Positions 1 to 5,475 of a stretch of 5,475 nucleotides of DNA are shown here, in pieces. Position 1 is the stretch's first letter. Every line of letters begins with the position of its first letter. The notes beneath the pieces were generated by a model that saw only the letters and a program-made list of their open reading frames with translations, had not been told where the DNA came from and made no database searches. A program made the translations under genes and the position numbers. Origin of the DNA: Candidatus Gerdarchaeota archaeon (GTDB lineage Archaea; Asgardarchaeota; Heimdallarchaeia; JABLTI01); contig JAEORJ010000121.1 of NCBI GenBank assembly GCA_016840945.1, forward strand, positions 1-5,475. The letters run 5' to 3'.

Positions 1-1788
1 AGTGCTAGCACCTATGAGTGAACTAAAAGTTAGTCCTATAGATACGGTGGGTGAACTAGGTGTAGTGTTATTTGTAGGAGTTGGAGTTGGAGTGGGGATA
101 CTGATTTCATAGCTATAACCAGCTAATTCCATTTCAGCTTTTGCAAGTTCTATATTATACTCTAGTGGTGTTAATGAACTGTCATAACCAATTGAAATAT
201 AAGGCCAAGGAGTTGCTGCTGCTCTTCCAGCACCATCAAGTACATTAGTAACGATATCTGCTCGATCAATAAGATAACTGATAGCTCTTCTTACATGTTT
301 AGCAGATTCAGGACTTGAAATAGGACATGACTCACCGGTACCAATAATTGGATGTTCATTATTAATACTAATTTCTAGTAAACTAGGTCTATCAGCAAAC
401 GCAAGATCAAAACCAATTGATTGATCTGCGGTGATTACGCCATAATTTTTATCAAGAATATCAACAGTGCCTGCTGATAAAGCTGATAAAGCAGAACTTT
501 TAGATGAATAATACTTGAAATAAATATCAGTTATATTTGGTGTTAGACCAGACCAATCATCATAATATGGATTGACAGTTAAATGTATTATTTCGTTCAC
601 ATTGTCGTACTCTTGTAGATAATAAGGTCCTGCGCCAAGAAGTTTTGTGGGATCAGTAAGTACCCAAGTATTCGTTTGAGTGATAAAATCAGCAGGATCA
701 ATTTCACCCCAAATGTGTTTAGGTATAAGATCTAATCCTAGATTATTATCTTGAAAGAAATATTGACTATTGAATGTTATTTCTAATTCAAATTCATTAA
801 TAATATTAACTGAATCTTCATCAAGAAGTGATGACCAATAAGCGAGATTTGGGTTGAAAGATAAAATAGGCATAAGATCATAACTAAATTTCACATCTGA
901 GGCATTTAATACTTGCCCATCCGCCCATTTTACATCTGGATTGAGTTGAATATTATATGTCAACCCATCAGTCGTTGAGTAACTTGTTACAAGATTAGGA
1001 CCATAAGTGTTATTGTATGGTGAATCAGGAATACGTTTTAATAACCCACAATAGATTTGGTTTAACCACATTGAATCATAATCGTTATCGCCACATTGAT
1101 AGATATTAAATTCACCAAATTCAGCTGGTGTTGCGTAGCTTAAATTGTTTTTCCCACCAAGTTCCCAGTTTTCCATTGATTGATAATCATTAGCCCAAAG
1201 ATTACAATCTTGAATCGTTAGATTTTCGTTATATAAGTATAGATAACTTGAGCTATGAATGCCTATTGCTGGTAGGTCTTCATATAATAGCTCTTGAATT
1301 TCTTTTGCGTATTTTAATCGATCTTCCAAAGTGATAGAATCTACATAGTTATTTAAAGCAGCATCCATTGTTGGATTAGAATATTGGTAGAAATTATCAC
1401 CATCTGGAGTAATAGACGGTGTGTCATAAAGTCCTAAAGGATTAAAATCAAAATCTCTAGTCCAAGTTATGAAAACAAGGTCATACCCACCAAGATCATA
1501 ATTTGGGATAGGATATGGTCCTGGATAACCATAGGTTCTTGGTATTATTTGGGACCAACCTGTTAAATCGAAAGTATCAACGCCTATACCGATTTTAGGT
1601 AACTCTTCTATTAGCAGAGAAGCTATAGTTGTTCTTGTAGGAAGTGTATTTGGACATAAAATATCAATATAGAAAAATGGTTCCATCTCTTCAGCATGAA
1701 TTTTCTCAGTACTTAATAAAGGTATAATTGAGAAACTCATCAAAATAGCTAGTAAAATTACTTTCTTAAAATTATATTTAGTATTCAT
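1..1788 (-). CDS. ABC transporter substrate-binding protein, family 5 (peptide type), permuted domain order, 3' end cut by window
   Basis: The protein probably binds a peptide or similar solute outside the cell and hands it to an ABC permease. The frame from ATG at 1788 to base 1 has 596 codons and no stop, so the C-terminus is missing. Residues 1-32 look like a signal peptide (KK, then a hydrophobic stretch, ending IHA before EE). Residues 40-190 resemble the C-terminal part of ordinary family 5 proteins: a TRTTIASLLIEELPKIGI helix region, GGYDLVFITW (100-109), YSNPTMDAAL (136-145), and EIQELLYEDLPAIGI (163-177). Residues 217-558 resemble the N-terminal two thirds: NQIYCGLLKR (243-252), DGLTYNIQLNPDVKWADG (274-291), SDVKFSYD (297-304), VRRAISYLIDR (499-509), and ELAKAEMELAGY (547-558). 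A Pro/Thr linker (564-580) then leads into a hydrophobic stretch, probably a membrane anchor. No in-frame ATG lies upstream before a stop at 1873-1875. The SD is weak (GGGAAGAG). The family call is firm; the ligand is unknown. Confidence 0.88.
   Translation of the reverse strand, partial: MNTKYNFKKVILLAILMSFSIIPLLSTEKIHAEEMEPFFYIDILCPNTLPTRTTIASLLIEELPKIGIGVDTFDLTGWSQIIPRTYGYPGPYPIPNYDLGGYDLVFITWTRDFDFNPLGLYDTPSITPDGDNFYQYSNPTMDAALNNYVDSITLEDRLKYAKEIQELLYEDLPAIGIHSSSYLYLYNENLTIQDCNLWANDYQSMENWELGGKNNLSYATPAEFGEFNIYQCGDNDYDSMWLNQIYCGLLKRIPDSPYNNTYGPNLVTSYSTTDGLTYNIQLNPDVKWADGQVLNASDVKFSYDLMPILSFNPNLAYWSSLLDEDSVNIINEFELEITFNSQYFFQDNNLGLDLIPKHIWGEIDPADFITQTNTWVLTDPTKLLGAGPYYLQEYDNVNEIIHLTVNPYYDDWSGLTPNITDIYFKYYSSKSSALSALSAGTVDILDKNYGVITADQSIGFDLAFADRPSLLEISINNEHPIIGTGESCPISSPESAKHVRRAISYLIDRADIVTNVLDGAGRAAATPWPYISIGYDSSLTPLEYNIELAKAEMELAGYSYEISIPTPTPTPTNNTTPSSPTVSIGLTFSSLIGAST
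61..108 (-). other. Pro/Thr linker before the C-terminal membrane anchor of the binding protein
   Basis: Residues 561-576 of the binding protein include four Pro-Thr pairs in a row (565-572), followed by NNTT and then PSSP (577-580). From 581 the protein turns hydrophobic (TVSIGLTFSSLIGAS) up to the window edge. Low-complexity Thr/Pro/Ser linkers followed by a transmembrane helix are a known way for archaeal solute-binding proteins to stay attached to the membrane, and such linkers are often glycosylated. Anchoring here is inferred, because the helix is only partly visible. Confidence 0.7.
1690..1788 (-). other. Signal peptide of the binding protein
   Basis: Residues 1-33: a short N-region with Lys4, Lys8 and Lys9, a hydrophobic core (VILLAILMSFSIIPLL, residues 10-25), and a polar end with a possible signal peptidase site after Ala32 (I-H-A). 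There is no lipobox Cys just after the core, so a lipoprotein anchor is unlikely. This fits anchoring by a C-terminal helix. Confidence 0.75.
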
Positions 1789-1835
1789 ATCTCTTCCCAA
1801 TTTTTCAAATGATAAGTAGTTATTAGCTCTTATAC

Positions 1836-1852
1836 CTTTTAAATATCCCTTT
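1836..1852 (-). promoter_or_regulatory. Possible archaeal promoter (TATA-like box) for the binding-protein gene
   Basis: The 93-base gap between the membrane-protein stop (1882) and the binding-protein ATG (1788) contains, on the minus strand, the stretch AAAAGGGATATTTAAAAG. ATTTAAAA (1837-1844) can serve as a TATA box, preceded by a purine-rich stretch in the BRE position. A start about 25 bases downstream would fall near 1814 and give a leader of about 26 bases. The region is AT-rich, so chance matches are easy and this is tentative. The gene may also be read through from upstream, since no T-run terminator is seen in the gap. Confidence 0.35.
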
Positions 1853-1881
1853 TTAATTAAGTTATAGGAGCTTTATTCAGG

Positions 1882-3531
1882 TTATTCTTGTATTTTATTT
1901 TCTTTAATGTCAGTTTTTTCTTCTCTTTTTTCCGACCATCTAAAGAGATAAATGCAAATCATTAGTACTATAGCTAATATAATGTAAGCTATTCCCATTT
2001 CCCAACCTTTGTAACCAAGGCTTATGGAGATAATGGAATAAACAATGTCTAATAAGACTACTGCTAGCCCACTTCTTCTCAAGAACAAACGTTTGAAGAT
2101 TATCCCAAAAGCAAATAGGAAAACACCTATTATTGCCCAACTAATACTTGTCCAAATTTCTTTTAGTGGAATATTTTCAATGTAGAAATACAATATGCTA
2201 GCAATTAAACCAACTAATGTAGCTACCATTGACAGATTAGTCGATAGTGGTTCTCCTTTGAGAAATATCTCATTAATTGCTGTAAAGATCAATAAGACTA
2301 TAGCAATAGATAGAAGAACTATCAATGATATACCTGAAGCAACATTCCCTAGGAAATGTAAAGTTGTTATAAAGAAAGACAAAGTAGCTAACATGGAAAT
2401 AATTGTTGAAATTCTTACATTCAACGGTATAGTTGTCCCAACAAACACAAAAGAGATTATTAGTGCTTTCAAGAATGCGTATTGAAAATTATCTATATTA
2501 CCTATTAATGTAATCAATGATGAGAAAAGGAATACCAGATAAGTAACTAAAAACAACATATCATAATTTATTCTCTCTTTATTTTCTAGAAAACTATATT
2601 GAGTATCTGAATCAATAGTCTTTGTTTTAGGATAAAATTTGAGTGTAAGAACTATTGCAGTTACAAGTACTAGCGGAACTAATAAAATATAATCAACTAG
2701 AAATGAGCTGGTGAATGTATTGAGCCATTCAAAATAGGATCTGAAAGTGAATGAATAGATAATTATCGCTATCAAATTTATTCCTATATATGTTGAGAAT
2801 TTACTTAGCTTGAATTCTTTTTCTAAGAAAATAGCAACCATAGATAATATCATAGCAATAAAAATAATTATGCCATTAATTAATGAGAAGAAATTATATT
2901 TACTCAAAATGACACCAAAAATTGGTCCTAGCGATCCGAAAGTTAGCACTGTAGCAATAAAGCTGATATGAAGTTTGAAATTATTTCTATGAATGAATGC
3001 TAAGCCTAAAATTGTTAAGCACCAAGCAAGCCATATCCAAAGAATAACATGAAATTCTGAATCAACATTAACAAATCCATGATTAAATAATGTGAAACAA
3101 ATGAGAATTATCATAGTAAATCCTGAAAAAGCAGCAATAAGGATTGTCTCTACTTCTTTCTTCTTGAAGAATTGTACAGAAAAGAAATACCCACAATAAG
3201 CAACAAAGATTACTGTAGTGGTAATTGTTTCTTCTAATATTGCTCCAACAACACAAAGTGAAATGAAAGGTATCGGTAATAGATAAACAAAATTTTCTTT
3301 TTGGATCCAGAGAAAGATTACTGTTCCTACAGCCAATAAACTATAAACAACGCTTGATACCCATTGTGTATCAAATTTATTAAATCCTTCAATAAACATA
3401 AACAATAAATGCAAAAGTGACAAAACAATTACTTGATGAATTATTTTAGCCTTTTTGGGATTTATAGTTCTTTGTTGGTTTGGGATTGGCGATTCACTAA
3501 TAATTTCAACTTTGGATTCAGTTTCACTCAT
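1882..3531 (-). CDS. Multi-pass membrane protein, C-terminus resembling DUF2339
   Basis: Function unknown. The 549-residue protein has a polar N-terminus (1-29), about 18 hydrophobic segments (roughly 32-50, 57-76, 81-99, 103-122, 129-149, 160-180, 186-206, 213-236, 247-265, 277-299, 322-344, 350-369, 373-395, 399-420, 433-451, 459-479, 486-505 and 511-530), a polar loop at 300-321, and a charged tail (RWSEKREEKTDIKENKIQE). An even helix count with both ends polar suggests both termini are cytoplasmic. Residues 459-531 (WTSISWAIIGVFLFAFGII, then KRLFLRRSGLAVVLLDIVYS, then GIAYIILAIVLMICIYLF) recall the last helices of DUF2339 membrane proteins. This is recognition from memory and was not searched. 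No catalytic motif is seen. The ATG is well supported: an AGGAGGT sits 8 bases before it, and it overlaps the upstream gene's stop. Stop is TAA. It is probably made together with the repeat protein upstream. Confidence 0.9.
   Translation of the reverse strand: MSETESKVEIISESPIPNQQRTINPKKAKIIHQVIVLSLLHLLFMFIEGFNKFDTQWVSSVVYSLLAVGTVIFLWIQKENFVYLLPIPFISLCVVGAILEETITTTVIFVAYCGYFFSVQFFKKKEVETILIAAFSGFTMIILICFTLFNHGFVNVDSEFHVILWIWLAWCLTILGLAFIHRNNFKLHISFIATVLTFGSLGPIFGVILSKYNFFSLINGIIIFIAMILSMVAIFLEKEFKLSKFSTYIGINLIAIIIYSFTFRSYFEWLNTFTSSFLVDYILLVPLVLVTAIVLTLKFYPKTKTIDSDTQYSFLENKERINYDMLFLVTYLVFLFSSLITLIGNIDNFQYAFLKALIISFVFVGTTIPLNVRISTIISMLATLSFFITTLHFLGNVASGISLIVLLSIAIVLLIFTAINEIFLKGEPLSTNLSMVATLVGLIASILYFYIENIPLKEIWTSISWAIIGVFLFAFGIIFKRLFLRRSGLAVVLLDIVYSIISISLGYKGWEMGIAYIILAIVLMICIYLFRWSEKREEKTDIKENKIQE
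3524..3531 (-). other. Eight-base gene overlap (ATGAGTGA)
   Basis: The start codon of the 549-residue membrane protein (3531-3529) lies inside the end of the repeat-protein gene, whose TGA is at 3526-3524. The shared bases read ATGAGTGA. Such overlaps go with operons and coupled translation, which supports a joint role for the two membrane proteins. Confidence 0.9.
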
Positions 3532-5475
3532 TTATAGCTACCTCCTCTTTTTTCCAGTTAATAAATACTGGAACATTTATCAGAACGAATAATCCGAAAA
3601 CTACTACTGTTTCATATGGGAATATATTCAGGTGATTTGTAAATAAGAAAATTGAAATTAATATTAGAGCTATTACTGCAGAAGTAAGAGCATTAATTCT
3701 CCATAATTTCATTTTTTGTATTAGTGTTGGTATATTGTTTAAAGCAACTAAAACAAGCAGTAGTATCATAGCAGCAAATGAAAACCAGGAATTTACTTTA
3801 TTACTAAAACCAACTAGCGCATTATTAACTGCAGTAATGAATATGTAGGCAAACAAAAGATATTCATTATTTATGAAGAACTTAGATAGACTTAGAGTAA
3901 TGATTGCCAAACAAGTAAATGAAATTGCTACTATAAAATATAATACTGTTTCAAATGGATTTGTTACAGTTGTTAAACTTAGAAGCATAATAGCTTGAAT
4001 TTCAGCAAATATTAATGATATCAGAGTCCCTGCTTCTTTGAAATAATTCTTTAGGAATTTGAATAATCCCATAAACCCTACTATGAAGAAAATACCAAAG
4101 TAAACTATATTATAAATGAAATAATTGGGATTAGTGATATTATATAACACCATCATGATAGATAATAATCCAATTCCTATTTGTCCTGCTAAACGGTAAG
4201 CTCCTGTACTTGGCTTTACTTCTAACGTAGTAATAGCGAAAAATAACAATAAAGTGGTAAATACAAACCAATTATTTATTTCCTTTAAGAAAATTAGCAA
4301 TACAGAATTGATGAAGGAGAAACATAACCAACTAATATATAATTTATCTGAAATTTCTGCAACTTTAGTTAGTGATATGGATAAGAAACATAGGACCAAA
4401 AATGAAATAGCTGATATAAAGTACAAACTAATCTGGACATTGGTTGAAACATTTGTTAATGTTAAAGATAAGATGGCTAATATTTCTGCGAAAACAAAAG
4501 AGATAATAGTATTTGGTAATTTGAAATAATTTTGCATTTTCTTAAATGAGCCAATTATCCCCATTGTTAGGAATAAAGCAAATGCAACAATATTGTAAAT
4601 GTAGTTTATGTTAGATTTATAATTTAGTCCTATCATTAAAGAAACAAGAATTCCTAATGATATTTGACCAATGTAATAAGGAATGTCAACATTTGGCTTA
4701 ATATTCAAAGCCGGTAATGCAAAGAATATTAGTAATGCTGCTAAAATATACCAATCACTTGTTTTTTGCATAAACATCAGCAATGTTGTATTTATCACAA
4801 CACAAACAACAGCCAATATTTGATCGTATTTGGTTACTTCACGTTTTCTTGCGATACCGATATTAGCTATGGCAACTAAGGTGAATGATATGGCAATTAT
4901 AAAATACAAAATTGTCATAGGGACAGTTGATGTATTTAATAAAATCAGCAATAAAATAGCTTGAATCTCTGCAACTATAAAGGAAAAAATAGAGCTTAAT
5001 TTTGAGAAATAATCTTGGAAGACTAATCCCATAACTCCATACACTAAGAATGCTCCAATATAGATTAAATTGAAAATGTAACCATATGGATTTGAAAGAT
5101 TTACTAAAGTCATAAATAATGACAAGATACCTATTGATGCTTGACTGATGTAATATGGTATTTTTTTATGTGGTTCTAAACTCAATGCTGGAATTACTAG
5201 GAATAACATGAGTGAACCAAAAACAAACCAATAGTTAGCTTGTTGGATGAAAATAAAAATAATATTGTTAATTAATGATGCAACCATCCAAGAAATAAAT
5301 AAGCCCATCCTCATTGTTAAAACTTTTTTCAATAAAATTGTTGTAATAACTAGTATTGTGAAGATTATTGTTATAATAAATTGAATAGCTAAAGTTAATC
5401 CTGGAGATAATACATCACCTAAAATACTCAGTAGTAAAATAGCATGAATTTCAGCTATAGCAAATGAGATAATGG
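3524..5475 (-). CDS. Tandem-repeat multi-pass membrane protein, 5' end cut by window
   Basis: I do not recognise a family for this protein; it lies in the membrane. The frame is open from the right edge (first full codon 5473-5471) to TGA at 3526-3524, giving 649 visible residues. A TTG at 5332-5330 could pass for a start and would give 602 residues. I reject it because the 47 residues upstream are hydrophobic and align with the same part of the later repeats. The protein consists of four tandem modules of about 161 residues (visible residues 1-161, 162-322, 323-483, 484-649), each with about six hydrophobic helices, so about 24 helices are visible. Signatures shared by the modules are AEIxAI, LYFI-AISF, N-W(F/Y) and, in the first three, KP or EP before a GQI/SQA helix and YIxN. 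No signal peptide or catalytic motif can be seen. It probably forms an operon with the next membrane protein, which it overlaps. The true length and start lie beyond base 5475. Confidence 0.88.
   Translation of the reverse strand, partial: IISFAIAEIHAILLLSILGDVLSPGLTLAIQFIITIIFTILVITTILLKKVLTMRMGLFISWMVASLINNIIFIFIQQANYWFVFGSLMLFLVIPALSLEPHKKIPYYISQASIGILSLFMTLVNLSNPYGYIFNLIYIGAFLVYGVMGLVFQDYFSKLSSIFSFIVAEIQAILLLILLNTSTVPMTILYFIIAISFTLVAIANIGIARKREVTKYDQILAVVCVVINTTLLMFMQKTSDWYILAALLIFFALPALNIKPNVDIPYYIGQISLGILVSLMIGLNYKSNINYIYNIVAFALFLTMGIIGSFKKMQNYFKLPNTIISFVFAEILAILSLTLTNVSTNVQISLYFISAISFLVLCFLSISLTKVAEISDKLYISWLCFSFINSVLLIFLKEINNWFVFTTLLLFFAITTLEVKPSTGAYRLAGQIGIGLLSIMMVLYNITNPNYFIYNIVYFGIFFIVGFMGLFKFLKNYFKEAGTLISLIFAEIQAIMLLSLTTVTNPFETVLYFIVAISFTCLAIITLSLSKFFINNEYLLFAYIFITAVNNALVGFSNKVNSWFSFAAMILLLVLVALNNIPTLIQKMKLWRINALTSAVIALILISIFLFTNHLNIFPYETVVVFGLFVLINVPVFINWKKEEVAINE
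3527..4024 (-). repeat. Protein repeat unit 4, divergent C-terminal copy
   Basis: Visible residues 484-649, 166 residues. The first 100 positions follow unit 3 closely (about 35 identities by hand count), with LIFAEIQAIML, VLYFIVAISF and NSWFSF. The second half diverges. The GQI helix is replaced by an Asn-Ala-Leu-Thr-containing helix after a basic stretch (QKMKLWR). The protein ends in NWKKEEVAINE. This is the expected look of a capping end repeat. Confidence 0.78.
3540..3546 (-). promoter_or_regulatory. Strong Shine-Dalgarno AGGAGGT inside the upstream gene
   Basis: AGGAGGT matches the anti-SD at the 3' end of 16S rRNA and is spaced 8 bases from the ATG at 3531. It lies within the last codons of the upstream gene, which read Glu-Glu-Val. 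It decides the start of the 549-residue protein. By contrast, the binding-protein gene has only a weak GGGAAGAG before its ATG. Confidence 0.85.
4025..4507 (-). repeat. Protein repeat unit 3 (membrane module)
   Basis: Visible residues 323-483, aligned without gaps to unit 2. Key blocks are FVFAEILAIL (unit positions 4-13), SLYFISAISF (27-36), INNWF (77-81), EVKPS (96-100), LAGQIGIGLL (106-115), YFIYNIVYFG (129-138), GFMGLFK (144-150) and NYFK (154-157). The same six-helix pattern is seen as in unit 2. Confidence 0.87.
4508..4990 (-). repeat. Protein repeat unit 2 (membrane module)
   Basis: Visible residues 162-322. It aligns with unit 3 over all 161 positions without a gap. By hand count, about 62 positions are identical (about 39%). 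Key blocks are IVAEIQAILLL (unit positions 5-15), TILYFIIAISF (26-36), DWYI (79-82), NIKPN (96-100), YYIGQISLGIL (105-115), NYIYNIV (129-135) and NYFK (154-157). About six hydrophobic segments lie near unit positions 1-20, 27-47, 57-77, 80-97, 105-122 and 128-149. Confidence 0.87.
4991..5473 (-). repeat. Protein repeat unit 1 (membrane module)
   Basis: Visible residues 1-161 of the repeat protein. It begins IISFAIAEIHAILLL and includes NYWF, PYYISQASIGIL, NPYGYIFN and VMG, ending before IFSFIVAE. Relative to units 2 and 3 it has two extra residues before the NYW motif and two fewer near the end, so the total stays at 161. The unit boundary is arbitrary. The LYFI-AISF motif of the other units is degenerate here (LAIQFIITIIF). 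More units may lie upstream. Confidence 0.82.

Noticed and set aside
64..101. Short-period DNA repeat (GGAGTT-like) on the plus strand
   Set aside because: It is explained by codons for the Pro-Thr linker of the binding protein, so it is not treated as a regulatory or mobile repeat.
1..1788. Binding protein as an assembly chimera or fusion of two genes
   Set aside because: The frame is unbroken over 596 codons. It has one signal peptide, one anchor, an even codon style, and the two parts are complementary and not redundant, which fits a permuted single protein better.
1789..1881. Terminator or small RNA in the gap between the membrane protein and the binding protein
   Set aside because: No stable hairpin and no T-run on the transcribed strand is visible. 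Only a TATA-like element was kept, with low confidence.
1940..2140. Open frame of 66 codons on the minus strand
   Set aside because: It lies wholly inside the 549-residue membrane protein in another frame and has no SD or recognisable protein features.
2195..2485. Open frame of 96 codons on the plus strand
   Set aside because: It is antisense to the membrane-protein gene, whose hydrophobic coding is continuous here. Its product looks like a complement-strand shadow.
4254..4529. Open frame of 91 codons on the plus strand
   Set aside because: It is antisense to repeats 2 and 3 of the repeat protein, whose conserved alignment shows that the minus strand is the coding one.
3527..5473. CRISPR-like array because of regular spacing
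   Set aside because: The period of about 483 bases reflects protein-level repeats with strongly diverged DNA; there are no short identical repeats with unique spacers.

Overview
The window is AT-rich (roughly one third G+C by eye) and holds three genes. All lie on the minus strand and read from right to left. The first and last run off the window edges. It looks archaeal, with an Asgard (Lokiarchaeia-like) genome as my best guess. The reasons are an extracytoplasmic solute-binding protein with a Pro/Thr linker leading into a C-terminal hydrophobic anchor, a TATA-like element without bacterial -35/-10 boxes, heavy ATA/AGA codon use, and a domain order of the binding protein that I associate with Asgard proteins from memory. 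No marker gene proves the assignment.

Layout, in the direction of transcription: (1) 5475-3524, a very large multi-pass membrane protein whose 5' end lies outside the window. Its 649 visible residues are four tandem copies of a module of about 161 residues with about six membrane helices each. A TTG near 5332 mimics a start, but the frame stays open to the edge and the residues upstream complete the first repeat. (2) 3531-1882, a 549-residue membrane protein with about 18 helices. It overlaps gene 1 by 8 bases, and its strong Shine-Dalgarno lies inside the last codons of gene 1. Its C-terminal third resembles the C-terminus of DUF2339-type membrane proteins. (3) After a gap of 93 bases with a possible promoter, 1788-1, a family 5 (oligopeptide/dipeptide type) ABC transporter substrate-binding protein with signal peptide and C-terminal anchor, cut by the left edge.

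The two membrane proteins are probably translationally coupled and made together; their function is unknown. The binding protein would sit on the outer face of the membrane and deliver a ligand to an ABC permease not seen here, possibly encoded beyond base 1. The most interesting points are the order of segments in the binding protein, which looks circularly permuted relative to normal family 5 proteins, and the tandem-repeat membrane protein with a conserved membrane Glu in every repeat. No RNA gene, CRISPR array, insertion sequence or origin was seen.
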